A stretch of 64,000 nt of DNA from Pararhodobacter sp. (lineage in GTDB: Bacteria; Pseudomonadota; Alphaproteobacteria; Rhodobacterales; Rhodobacteraceae), in contig NZ_JAUCBZ010000015.1 of assembly GCF_034676545.1 (NCBI RefSeq), positions 3,007,001 through 3,071,000 on the forward strand, in the 5' to 3' direction. The position numbers and the translations under genes are program-made. This document shows positions 54,841-62,981 of the stretch, piece by piece. Every line of letters starts with the position of its first letter. Position 1 is the stretch's first letter. The notes beneath the pieces are model-generated. The model was not told where the DNA came from. It saw nothing but the letters and a program-made list of their open reading frames with translations, and searched no databases.

Positions 54841-55740
54841 ATGCCAATCTCCGCTTTGCCCCTGCCCGACGCTGACCGCCCGGTGTTGATTGCCGGGCCA
54901 ACGGCCAGCGGCAAATCGGCGCTGGCGATGCGGATCGCGCTGGATCAGGGGCGGCTCATCGTGAATGCCGATGCGTTGCAGGTTCATGCCGCGTGGCGGG
55001 TGCTCAGCGCGCGGCCAACGGTCGCGGATGAGGCGCGCGTGCCGCATCACCTTTATGGGCATGTCCCGCGCGAGGCCGAGTATTCCGTGGGCCACTGGCT
55101 GCGCGAGGTGGCGCAGATCCTGAAAACCCACGCCAATCCGGTGATCATCGGCGGCACCGGCCTCTATTTCGCGGCCCTCACCGAGGGGCTGGCGCAGATC
55201 CCCGCAACCCCGCCCGAGATTCGCGCAGAGGCCGATGCGCTTTTGTCCGGGCAGGGGTTGGAGCCCCTCCTGAAAGCCCTCGACCCCGCAACCTTGGCGC
55301 GCATCGACACCCGCAACCCGGCCCGCGTCCAGCGCGCCTGGGAGGTGCAGCGCGCCACCGGCACCGGGCTGGCCGCCTGGCAGGATCGAACCGGCGCGCC
55401 GCTGCTGCCCTTGTCGCGGGTCACGGCTTTGGTGCTGATGCCCGAGCGCGCTTGGCTCAACGCCCGAATCGATCAGCGATTCGCCGCCATGATCGAGGAC
55501 GGCGCGCTGGACGAAGCCCGCGCCGCCCTGCCCCATTGGCCCGACACGGCGGGCACGCCAACCGCGCCCTTGTGGACCCGCGCCATCGGTGCGCCGGATC
55601 TGGTTGCCCATCTCAAACACCAGATATCGTTGCCCGAGGCCATGGACTCCGCAACATTGGCCACAAGGCAATACGCCAAACGGCAGCGCAGCTGGTTCCG
55701 AAACCGGATGAAAGCCTGGCAGAACATCGCCCTGCCCTGA
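54841..55740 (+). CDS. miaA: tRNA dimethylallyltransferase
   Basis: MiaA prenylates A37 in tRNAs reading UNN codons. The 299-residue product has the P-loop IAGPTASGKSALAMRIA at about 16-32, NADALQVHAAWRVLSARPT (about 41-59; the usual Asp-Ser-x-Gln is Asp-Ala-Leu-Gln), HHLYGHV, IIGGTGLYFAAL near 102-112 and RQYAKRQRSWFRNR near 280. ATG 54841 lacks an obvious ribosome site. It is divergent from pyrH and followed by an AraC gene. Confidence 0.94.
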   Translation: MPISALPLPDADRPVLIAGPTASGKSALAMRIALDQGRLIVNADALQVHAAWRVLSARPTVADEARVPHHLYGHVPREAEYSVGHWLREVAQILKTHANPVIIGGTGLYFAALTEGLAQIPATPPEIRAEADALLSGQGLEPLLKALDPATLARIDTRNPARVQRAWEVQRATGTGLAAWQDRTGAPLLPLSRVTALVLMPERAWLNARIDQRFAAMIEDGALDEARAALPHWPDTAGTPTAPLWTRAIGAPDLVAHLKHQISLPEAMDSATLATRQYAKRQRSWFRNRMKAWQNIALP

Positions 55741-55875
55741 CATCTCAGAGTCTCTTTTCTGCAACGCCCGCGGCTTGATCCAGGCCGCAATCACAGAGTC
55801 GTGCGTTTAGGGCTTGGGGTCTTCGCGCCCGCTTCCTAATCTGTGGTTTCCGCTGCCACGGACAAGAAAAGACAG

Positions 55876-56709
55876 ATGACAATTATCCCCGAGACCCCCT
55901 CGCAATTGCGGCTGACGCCGATCTCACGGCTGGCCGCTGGCGGCCGCTGGCGCGTCGAGGCGATGCGCGCCCTGCGCGAACCGGTGCTGCTGTGGTTCAC
56001 CCAAGGCCAAGGCCGGATCACCGTTGCCGGAACCACGCGCGGCTATGGCCCCAACCACGCGGTGTTCATTCCGCCGGGCATCATGCACGGGTTCGAGGTT
56101 GCGCCGCGCGTGCAGGGCTCGGTGGTGTTTTTTGGCCGCAATCACGGGCTGACGCTGCCGCAGGTGCCGAAATTCCTGCGCCCGCGCGACCCGATCTCGC
56201 AAAAGGAACTGCTGGCAACGCTGGAGAATATCCAGCGCGAGTTGGAAACGACCCGCGCCGGATCGCAGCAAGCTGCAAAGCACCATCTGGGGCTGCTGGG
56301 CGTTTGGCTGGATCGTCAACTCGAGCGCGAACGCAATTTCGAACCCTTGATGCCCCGCCCTGCCGCCGCACAGCGCCTTGTTGCGCGCTACTCGGCGCTG
56401 CTGGAACGTGATTTCCGCTCCAACCCTTCGGTTGCCGATTACGCGACGGCATTGGGCGTCACGCCGACCCATTTGACCCGTGTGTGCCGCGCGACCTGCG
56501 GCAAGGGCGCGCATCAACTGCTGGAAGAGCGGATCTTGTTCGAAGCCCGGCGGCTGCTGACGGAAACCCGGATGCCGATCAAGGATGTCGCCGGGGTTCT
56601 GGGCTATAACTCGGCGGGGTATTTCACCCGCTCGTTCCAGAAAAGCGCGGGCATGACCCCCTCGGCGTTCCGCAAGAAGCCTGCCTCCACGGTGGTGCCG
56701 CTGCTCTGA
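55876..56709 (+). CDS. AraC family transcriptional regulator
   Basis: A 277-residue regulator. The N-terminal cupin-like ligand domain (about 20-110) contains RITVAGTTRGYGPNHAVFIPPGIMHGFEV. The C-terminal double helix-turn-helix contains ATALGVTPTHLTRVCRATCGKGAHQLLEERI and then IKDVAGVLGYNSAGYFTRSFQKSAGMTPSAFRK (about 240-272). I start at ATG 55876. The target and ligand are unknown. It is convergent with the lytic transglycosylase and near miaA only by position. Confidence 0.9.
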   Translation: MTIIPETPSQLRLTPISRLAAGGRWRVEAMRALREPVLLWFTQGQGRITVAGTTRGYGPNHAVFIPPGIMHGFEVAPRVQGSVVFFGRNHGLTLPQVPKFLRPRDPISQKELLATLENIQRELETTRAGSQQAAKHHLGLLGVWLDRQLERERNFEPLMPRPAAAQRLVARYSALLERDFRSNPSVADYATALGVTPTHLTRVCRATCGKGAHQLLEERILFEARRLLTETRMPIKDVAGVLGYNSAGYFTRSFQKSAGMTPSAFRKKPASTVVPLL

Positions 56710-56718
56710 CCAAAGGGG

Positions 56719-57309
56719 TTAGCCGGCGCCCATGACAACACGCACATAATGCGTGGTTTCCTCAAAGGGCGGCACGCCATTGTGCCGCTCGACCGCGCCC
56801 GGCCCGGCATTGTAGGCCGCCAGCGCCAGCCGCCAATCGCCAAACTGGTCATACATCATCCGCAAATAGCGCGCGCCGCCGTCCAGGTTCTGATGCGGAT
56901 CGTCGGGGTTCACGCCCAACTGCGCCGCGGTGCCCGGCATCAACTGCGCCAGGCCGCGCGCCCCGGCGGTCGAAACAGCGCCCGGGTTCCAGCGGCTTTC
57001 CTGATTGACCAGTCGAAAAAACAAATCGACCGGCACGCCATGACGCTCGGCGGCAGCCCGGGCCGAGGGCAGGAATTCACTGCGCCGACTGCCGGAATAG
57101 GCCACAACCGGGACCACGGCCTCGCCGGAGGAGGCCGAATACTGACGCGCCAGACGCGTATCCATCACCCGGGTCTGAATGCGGAAATTGTCGCGGCTGC
57201 TGCCGGACGCGCCGCCCGACGCCAGTCGTAGACCACTGGCCATCGCCGCCTGTGTTGTCATCGCGGCGACAACCAGTGCCGTCGCCGAGCCAATCAACGC
57301 TTTGCGCAT
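56719..57309 (-). CDS. Lytic transglycosylase, SLT domain
   Basis: The 196-residue exported enzyme cleaves peptidoglycan glycan strands. A signal peptide fills residues 1-25 (ALIGSATALVVAAMTTQAAMA). The SLT domain (about 85-190) has VPVDLFFRLVNQESRWNPGAVS with the catalytic Glu, GARGLAQLMPGTAAQLG, NLDGGARYLRMMYDQFGDWRLALAAYNAGPGAV and HYVRVV. The start at ATG 57309 gives the signal peptide; upstream frame is rejected. It is divergent from ssb. Confidence 0.93.
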   Translation of the reverse strand: MRKALIGSATALVVAAMTTQAAMASGLRLASGGASGSSRDNFRIQTRVMDTRLARQYSASSGEAVVPVVAYSGSRRSEFLPSARAAAERHGVPVDLFFRLVNQESRWNPGAVSTAGARGLAQLMPGTAAQLGVNPDDPHQNLDGGARYLRMMYDQFGDWRLALAAYNAGPGAVERHNGVPPFEETTHYVRVVMGAG

Positions 57310-57511
57310 ACTCAAACCCCCAGAATCCCCACCAAGACATCCCCATCTTTGGCCGAACCATACGCCCAAATTCCGGGTTTTCCAAGACGCCAGTGCCCAC
57401 CGCGCCCGAACTCTGGCAAGGCGCCGCCGATTAAACCGTTTTCCAACCCTTCTCTGGTGGTGTACCCAAAGACCCAACAGATTCGATATTGGTTACAGAC
57501 GGAGAAACGTC

Positions 57512-58030
57512 ATGGCGGGTTCCATCAACAAGGTCATCCTGATTGGCAATCTCGGGGCAGACCCCGAGGTGCGCACCTTTGCAAACGGTGGCAAGGTCGT
57601 GAACCTGCGACTCGCGACTTCCGAAACCTGGCGCGACAAGGCCTCGGGCGAGCGGCGTGAGCGCACGGAGTGGCACTCGGTGGCGATCTTCAACGAGGCT
57701 TTGGGCCGCATCGCCGAGCAATACCTGAAAAAGGGCTCGACGGTCTATGTCGAGGGCCAGCTGGAAACCCGCAAATGGCAGGACCAATCCGGCGCGGACC
57801 GCTATTCGACCGAAGTCGTCCTGCGGCCCTTCAATGGCAACCTGACCATGCTGGGTGGCCGCGGTGGCGCGGGCGGTGGCGGCGATTACAACGATCCGCA
57901 GGGCGGCGGCGACGGCTACAGCGGCGGGCGTGGCAGCGCATCGGGCGGCGGTTCGGGCGGCAGTCGGGGCGGTTCTGGCGCTGGCGGCTACAGCGGCCCG
58001 TCGGACATGGACGACGAAATCCCGTTCTGA
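57512..58030 (+). CDS. ssb: Single-stranded DNA-binding protein
   Basis: SSB coats single-stranded DNA in replication and repair. The 172-residue product has the OB-fold start INKVILIGNLGADPEVR, TEWHSVAIFNEALGRIAEQYL (about 50-70) and GSTVYVEGQLETRKWQD. A Gly/Ser-rich flexible linker (about 112-163) leads to the acidic protein-binding tip MDDEIPF. GGAG precedes ATG 57512. A hairpin follows at 58041, before tRNA-Gly. Confidence 0.97.
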   Translation: MAGSINKVILIGNLGADPEVRTFANGGKVVNLRLATSETWRDKASGERRERTEWHSVAIFNEALGRIAEQYLKKGSTVYVEGQLETRKWQDQSGADRYSTEVVLRPFNGNLTMLGGRGGAGGGGDYNDPQGGGDGYSGGRGSASGGGSGGSRGGSGAGGYSGPSDMDDEIPF

Positions 58031-58040
58031 AGCCAGAACA

Positions 58041-58071
58041 AAGCCCGTACCACAGCGCGTGGAACGGGCTT
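58041..58071 (+). terminator. Hairpin downstream of ssb, likely transcription end
   Basis: AAGCCCGTACCAC and GTGGAACGGGCTT pair with one A-A mismatch around an AGCGC loop, starting 11 bases after the ssb stop. No T-run follows, so termination would be imperfect or Rho-linked. Confidence 0.5.
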
Positions 58072-58109
58072 GACGTGCTGCTGCCGCGGGTCTAGATCGT
58101 GCAGCCAAG

Positions 58110-58183
58110 GCGGGTGTAGCTCAATGGTAGAGCTTTTGCTTCCCAAGCAAGTGACGAGGGTTCGATTCCCTTCACCCGCTCCA
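58110..58183 (+). tRNA. tRNA-Gly (anticodon CCC)
   Basis: GCGGGTG pairs with CACCCGC, D arm GCTC/GAGC, anticodon loop TTCCCAA closed by TTTGC/GCAAG, T arm GAGGG/CCCTT with loop TTCGATT, then T and encoded CCA (58181-58183). Length with CCA is 74. The anticodon reads CCC. Confidence 0.95.
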
Positions 58184-58265
58184 ATTTTCCACAGATCACA
58201 AACCCTGACGCCGGGACACCAGCGGCCCTTTGCCAAGGGCCGATCGGGTGGTTCTGCGGTTGGAT

Positions 58266-58673
58266 CTATTCGGCAGGCACCGGTCTTGGCCGCCCGTTCA
58301 GATCAATCGCCACATAGGTGAACATCGCCTCGGTGACCTTCTCCCGGCGACCATCGGCAAAGCGCAGCGCCCAGGCCTCGATCATCACGCCCATGGACGA
58401 ACGCCCGACCCGCTCGATCCGGCCATAGATGCACATCACATCGCCCACCTTCACCGGCCGGATGAATTTCATCGCATCCAGCGCCACCGTGGTCACCCGC
58501 CCCTTGGCGCGCTGACCTGCGATGATTCCGCTGGCAATGTCCATCTGGCTCAGCACCCAGCCGCCAAAAATGTCACCGTTGATATTCACATCCGACGGCA
58601 TCGCCTGAATGCGCAGGGTCAGGTCTCCCTGTGGGCCGGTCTCGTCGCCGGTGGTCCTGGCGGCCTTGCTCAT
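58266..58673 (-). CDS. Acyl-CoA thioesterase, hot-dog fold (YciA-like)
   Basis: A 135-residue single hot-dog domain. DVNINGDIFGGWVLSQMDIASG (about 26-47) carries the Asn/Asp pair and the helix start of YciA-type thioesterases, and VALDAMKFIRPVKVGDVMCIYGRI (about 61-84) is the following strand pair. It probably hydrolyses fatty acyl-CoA; chain preference is not shown. Its ATG at 58673 overlaps the stop of the lipoprotein gene by four bases, and it is the last gene of the lpxC-bamD-recN series. Confidence 0.88.
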   Translation of the reverse strand: MSKAARTTGDETGPQGDLTLRIQAMPSDVNINGDIFGGWVLSQMDIASGIIAGQRAKGRVTTVALDAMKFIRPVKVGDVMCIYGRIERVGRSSMGVMIEAWALRFADGRREKVTEAMFTYVAIDLNGRPRPVPAE

Positions 58674-59053
58674 AGCGTCATGATCTGCGCCGTGGAGTCG
58701 AGATAGGCATAGCTGCACCGGACCTCGATCGACTGGCCGCCGCGCTGCACGCGCAACATCACGTCGCGCGATGTCGGCAGGCCGCCTGCCCCCACGACTT
58801 CGTGCGTGCCGACCACGCCCTGCACGTCGAACCCCGCCCTGCGGCCCGCGTCAAGACAGGCGGTTTCGGCGGCGCTGGCGCTGGCCCCGGCAGGCGCGGG
58901 CAAGGCCGCCGGGGCGCTCGTGGCACCGCTGCCGGTCGTTGCGGAAAACGGGTTCGTGAACCGGCTGCCGCCCCGATAATCCGGAATATCCATGCAGCCT
59001 GCCAGCATCGAACATGCCGCCAAAACCCCGATTGTCACTGCTGTTCTTGTCAT
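58670..59053 (-). CDS. Small lipoprotein of unknown function
   Basis: The 127-residue product has a lipoprotein signal with Leu-Ala-Gly-Cys at about residues 17-20. An Ala/Pro/Ser-rich stretch (about 35-62) and a small domain with two further Cys follow (one near 66, one near 115 in VRCSYAYLD), which could form a disulfide. GVVGTHEVVGAGGLPTSRDVMLRV lies between. I recognise no family. It follows recN by 46 bp and overlaps the thioesterase by four bases, so both are probably co-transcribed. Confidence 0.7.
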   Translation of the reverse strand: MTRTAVTIGVLAACSMLAGCMDIPDYRGGSRFTNPFSATTGSGATSAPAALPAPAGASASAAETACLDAGRRAGFDVQGVVGTHEVVGAGGLPTSRDVMLRVQRGGQSIEVRCSYAYLDSTAQIMTL

Positions 59054-59099
59054 GTTTTGCCTCTGTCTTCTGAGACCAACCGAGGGATCCCGCCTGGCA

Positions 59100-60749
59100 T
59101 TACGCGCCGATCAGCGCCCGGGCCGCGCCGCGCGCCGCCTCGGTTATCGTATCACCCGCGAGCATTCGTGCAATCTCGTCAATGCGGTCGTCTGTCGAAA
59201 GTGGCAACACTTCGCTAAGCGTCTGCCCTGCGACCACCGATTTCTGCACCCGCCAATGGTGCGCGCCCAAGGCGGCAACCTGCGGGCTATGCGTGACCAC
59301 CAAAATCTGCGTGCCCTCGGCCAACGCCCGCAAGCGGCGTCCAACGGCATCCGCCGTGGCCCCGCCGACACCGCGGTCGATTTCGTCAAAAATCAGCGTC
59401 AGCCCGGCATTGCCACGGCTCAGGCAGACCTTGAGCGCCAGCAGAAACCGCGACAACTCGCCGCCCGAGGCGATCTTGTTGAGCGCCCCCGCCGGGGCAC
59501 CCGGGTTCGTCGCGACCTCGAAGGTCACCGCATCCGCGCCCTCGGGTCCGGGGCCTGCGGGCGCGATCACGGTCTGAAACACCGCGCGTTCCATCTTCAG
59601 CGGGGCCAATTCGCGCGCCATCGCCTGATCCAGCCCGATCGCCGCCGCCGTGCGCGCCTGTGTCAACGCCGCGCAGGCGGATTTGAACGCCTTCTCCGCC
59701 TCGGCCTCGGCTTTGGCCAGGGCCGCCATGCCGCTGTCGCCCGCATCCAGCGCCGCCAGACGGTCGCGCAGATCGCGGGCATGATCGCCAAGCGCATCGG
59801 CCATGACGCCATGCTTGCGCGCCAGTCCGCGCAGGGCGAACAGCCGTTCCTCGACCTGTTCCAGGGTCGCGGGGTCGGTGTCCATCGCGTCGAGGCAGTC
59901 GTCAATCGCGTGTTGCGCCTCGCCCAAATCCGTCAGCACGCGCTGCAACGCCTCCAGCGCCGCATCCAGCCGCCCGTCGACACCGTCCACCGCGCCTTCC
60001 AGCCAGCGCAAGGCATCGAGGCTCAACCGTTCTGCGCCCTCGTCGCCCAGGGCCTGCCGGGCGCGCGCGACATCCTCGCGCAGGCGCGTCGCGGCCTGCA
60101 TGAAACGGCGGCGCGTGTCCAGTTCCGCCTCTTCGCCGCGTTGCGGGTCAAGCGTGTCCAACTCCTTGACCGCGTGACGCAAATAGTCTTCCTCACTGCG
60201 CAAACCCGCCAGGCGTTCCTCGGCGGTGACCCGTGCGCGGCGGGCCTCGGACACCGCCCGCCATGCGCCGCGCACCGCCGCCAGAACCGCCTCGACTTCG
60301 GCATAGGTATCAAGCAGTTGACGGTGCCCACGCGGGTTCAGGAGTCCGCGATCATCATGCTGACCGTGCAACTCGACCAACGTATCGGACAACGCGCGCA
60401 GCACCTCACCCGAGGCCCGGCGGTCGTTGATCCACGCGGTTTTGCGGCCCTCGGCGGTGTTGACGCGGCGCAGGATCACCTCGCCGTCGCTGGGGATTCC
60501 GGCATCCTCGAGAACCGCGCGACCGGGGTGATCGGGGCCCAGCTCGAACACCGCCTCCACCTCGCCTTGCGCGGCGCCTTGCCGCACCAGATCGGCCCGC
60601 CCGCGCCAGCCCAGCACAAAGCCGAGCGAGTCCAGCAGAATGGATTTCCCCGCGCCGGTCTCGCCGGTCAGCACATTGAGACCCGGCTGAAAATCCAATT
60701 CCAGCCGGTCGATCAGCAGCATATCGCGGATCGACAATGTGCGCAGCAT
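59100..60749 (-). CDS. recN: DNA repair protein RecN (SMC-like)
   Basis: RecN acts in double-strand break repair. The 549-residue product has the ABC Walker A LTGETGAGKSILLDSLGFVLG (about 28-48), long coiled coils (about 160-380), and the C-terminal half with GGELSRFLLALKVCL signature, FDEIDRGVGGATADAVGRRL (Walker B) and VVTHSPQVAALGAHHWRV. It lies 24 bp after bamD. SOS control would be expected, but I do not see a clear LexA box in the short gap. Confidence 0.96.
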   Translation of the reverse strand: MLRTLSIRDMLLIDRLELDFQPGLNVLTGETGAGKSILLDSLGFVLGWRGRADLVRQGAAQGEVEAVFELGPDHPGRAVLEDAGIPSDGEVILRRVNTAEGRKTAWINDRRASGEVLRALSDTLVELHGQHDDRGLLNPRGHRQLLDTYAEVEAVLAAVRGAWRAVSEARRARVTAEERLAGLRSEEDYLRHAVKELDTLDPQRGEEAELDTRRRFMQAATRLREDVARARQALGDEGAERLSLDALRWLEGAVDGVDGRLDAALEALQRVLTDLGEAQHAIDDCLDAMDTDPATLEQVEERLFALRGLARKHGVMADALGDHARDLRDRLAALDAGDSGMAALAKAEAEAEKAFKSACAALTQARTAAAIGLDQAMARELAPLKMERAVFQTVIAPAGPGPEGADAVTFEVATNPGAPAGALNKIASGGELSRFLLALKVCLSRGNAGLTLIFDEIDRGVGGATADAVGRRLRALAEGTQILVVTHSPQVAALGAHHWRVQKSVVAGQTLSEVLPLSTDDRIDEIARMLAGDTITEAARGAARALIGA

Positions 60750-60773
60750 AGCCCGCCCCGTTTCCTGTCTGCC

Positions 60774-61634
60774 TTAGATCCAGTCGCCGCGGACCGTGCG
60801 GCGGTAAATCTCGCGCAGCCAGTTTTCGCCGGTCGCGTCCGCGGACAAACCAGCCCGGTTCAGCAGCGCGTAGCTGTCTTCATAGAAGGGGTTGCTGCGG
60901 AAGTTGTGGCCCAGGATCGCGCCCGCCGTCTGCGCTTCCGAGCGCAGGCCCAACGCCAGATAGCTTTCGACCAGACGATGCAACGCCTCAGGGGTGTGCG
61001 TGGTGGTCTGATATTGCTCCACCACCGCCCGGAACCGATTGACCGCTGCCGAATAATTGCCACGGCTCAGATAATAGCGTCCGATTTCCATCTCTTTGGC
61101 CGCCAGGCGATCATAGGCCAGATCGAATTTCAGCACCGCCGAGCGGGCATATTCGGTGTTGGGGTATTCCTCGATCACATAGCGCAGATAGCGCAAGGCC
61201 TGAAAGGTCAGCCCCTGATCGCGGCCGACATCCTCGATCTGATCGTAATAGGTCAAGGCGACGATATAAGCCGCCCAGGCCGCATCCGGGTCGCCGGGGT
61301 ATTGATCGAGGAAGCGTTGCGCCGTTGCGCGGGCCTCGTCATATTGGCGACTGCGGTGCAGCGCATAAGCCTGCATCACGATCGAGCGACGCGCCCAATC
61401 GGTATAGGGATAGATCCGCTCCACTTCGCGGAAATAGCGCAGGGCGCCTTCTGGGCGCGCGCTGGTTTCCAGCACATACTCGCCACGCTCAAAGATCTCT
61501 TGCGCGGTATAATTATCCAGTGGCTCATCGGTGCGGACGCGGTCCGAACACGAAGCCAGTGCCAACACCAATACCCCTGCAACCGCAAGCGTCGTCAGTT
61601 TGCGCCCGGCACCCAGCATCGCATTCCCCATCAT
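60774..61634 (-). CDS. bamD: Outer-membrane protein assembly lipoprotein BamD
   Basis: BamD is the essential lipoprotein partner of BamA. The 286-residue product has a lipoprotein signal with Leu-Ala-Ser-Cys (Cys near 29). TPR-like helical repeats follow: AQEIFERGEYVLE, ALRYFREVERIYPYTDWARRSIVMQAYALHR, QRFLDQYPGDPDAAWAAYIVALTYYDQI, YPNTEYARSA, MEIGRYYLSRGNYSAAVNRFRAVVEQYQTTTHTPEALHRLVESYLALGL. I start at ATG 61634. It lies between lpxC and recN. Confidence 0.95.
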   Translation of the reverse strand: MMGNAMLGAGRKLTTLAVAGVLVLALASCSDRVRTDEPLDNYTAQEIFERGEYVLETSARPEGALRYFREVERIYPYTDWARRSIVMQAYALHRSRQYDEARATAQRFLDQYPGDPDAAWAAYIVALTYYDQIEDVGRDQGLTFQALRYLRYVIEEYPNTEYARSAVLKFDLAYDRLAAKEMEIGRYYLSRGNYSAAVNRFRAVVEQYQTTTHTPEALHRLVESYLALGLRSEAQTAGAILGHNFRSNPFYEDSYALLNRAGLSADATGENWLREIYRRTVRGDWI

Positions 61635-61810
61635 TGGTTCGTCCCCTTGGCTCTGCCAAACACTGGCACGCCGAATCCCCACCGCCTCAAGACGGATGTT
61701 GCCGGATTTCGTAACACAGATGCAAAGGCTGCGCAAAACGCCTTTGCGCAAATTTCCGCAACACAGCAAACTGTGACACAGGCGCGTCGGAGCGACGGAA
61801 ATTCGTGACG

Positions 61811-62746
61811 TCAGGTGACCGCGGCGTGGCGCGCCAGGTCCTTGGCACTGACGCCGGCGCCGGGCATGGAATGCGCGCGCGCACCGCCCACGGCAACCCA
61901 TTCATACGCCAGAGGGTCCGCCAACAAGGCGCGCACCAGACGTCCGGTCAACGTGTGCCCCGCGCGATGCCCGACGTAGCGCCCCAGGATCGGCGCGCCC
62001 GCCACGGCCAGATCGCCCATCGCGTCCAGCATCTTGTGACGCACCGGCTCGTTGGCGCGACGCAAGCCGCCGGGGCTGAGGATCAGGTCCCCCTCGACCA
62101 CCACGGCATTCTCATAGGTGCCACCCAGCGCAAGCCCGTTGGCGCGCATGAAATCGACATCCGACTGGCGGCAGAAGGTGCGGCAATCGCTGAGTTCGCG
62201 CACGAAGGTGCCGTTGCACAACTCCAGTTCCAACTGCTGATGACCGATTGCGGCATCGGGAAAATCAATCTCGAAGGCGATGGACAACTGATCGGCGGGC
62301 TCCAGCCGGGCCCAGGCGTCATTCATCCGGACTTCGACGGTGCGCAGCACATTCAGCGCCAGCAACGGCGCATCTTGCGCCACCATGCCCACCGCGACAA
62401 ACGCGGTGACAAAAGCCTGAGACGAGCCGTCCAGGATTGGAACCTCGGGGCCATCCAGCGTGATCAAGGCGTTGTGAATGCCGCACCCCGCCAGAGCGGC
62501 CATCAGGTGCTCGATGGTGGATACGGTCACGCCATGGCGGTTACCGATCTTGGTGCACAGGCTGGCCTCGATCAACGCATCCGGGCCAACCACGACCCGC
62601 CGCTCATCCGCCGTGCCATTCAGGTCCGTCCGCTCGAACACGATGCCATGCCCGGCCGGTGCCGGATGCACGTCAAGGCTCACCGGGACACCCGAATGTA
62701 GGGCGACTCCAGCAAAACGCACTGTGGTTTGAAGGGTGGTCTGCAC
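61811..62746 (-). CDS. lpxC: UDP-3-O-acyl-N-acetylglucosamine deacetylase
   Basis: LpxC is the committed step of lipid A synthesis. The 311-residue zinc amidase has VRFAGVALHSG at the start, STIEHLMAALAGCGI with a zinc His (about 77-91), and EPVRHKMLDAMGDLAVAG with the other zinc ligands (about 230-247). GHRAGHTLT near 260 holds the catalytic His. I choose GTG 62746 (family start, QTTLQTTV) over ATG 62806, which adds 20 unrelated residues. The terminator at 62905 separates it from ftsZ. Confidence 0.93.
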   Translation of the reverse strand: MQTTLQTTVRFAGVALHSGVPVSLDVHPAPAGHGIVFERTDLNGTADERRVVVGPDALIEASLCTKIGNRHGVTVSTIEHLMAALAGCGIHNALITLDGPEVPILDGSSQAFVTAFVAVGMVAQDAPLLALNVLRTVEVRMNDAWARLEPADQLSIAFEIDFPDAAIGHQQLELELCNGTFVRELSDCRTFCRQSDVDFMRANGLALGGTYENAVVVEGDLILSPGGLRRANEPVRHKMLDAMGDLAVAGAPILGRYVGHRAGHTLTGRLVRALLADPLAYEWVAVGGARAHSMPGAGVSAKDLARHAAVT

Positions 62747-62881
62747 TGCTCTGCCAACCTGTTTATGAACTCTTAATCGTATGTAGAAAGCAGCGGGATG
62801 TTTCACAAATCACGCTTTGTAACACGATGTAACAGACATCTCACGGATGCGCGAGTTTCCGCGCATATTCCCGCAAACGAC

Positions 62882-62895
62882 TACAATTCATTGTA
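62882..62895. promoter_or_regulatory. Palindrome TACAAT-TC-ATTGTA upstream of lpxC
   Basis: Two six-base arms are exact inverted repeats around TC, 136-149 bp before the lpxC start in a distinctly AT-rich patch just after the ftsZ terminator. The minus-strand TATACAAT could be a -10 box with the palindrome as operator. No known regulator site matches for certain. Confidence 0.35.
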
Positions 62896-62904
62896 TATAA
62901 ACAG

Positions 62905-62929
62905 AAAAGAACCGGCTTTCACCGGTTCT
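62905..62929 (-). terminator. Rho-independent terminator of ftsZ
   Basis: AGAACCGG (62908-62915) pairs with CCGGTTCT (62922-62929) around CTTTCA. On the minus strand the stem ends in TTTT and C. It begins about 53 bp after the ftsZ stop. Confidence 0.85.
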
Positions 62930-62981
62930 CTCGCTGATTTTCAGGCGCAGGATGTGATCGAAATCCGACGCTTTGTGACCG

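Noticed and set aside
58992..61808. A 938-codon open frame on the plus strand across recN and bamD
   Set aside because: It is antisense to two confident genes with all their motifs. Long antisense frames are common in GC-rich DNA. The translation is Arg/Gln/Ala-rich and matches nothing.
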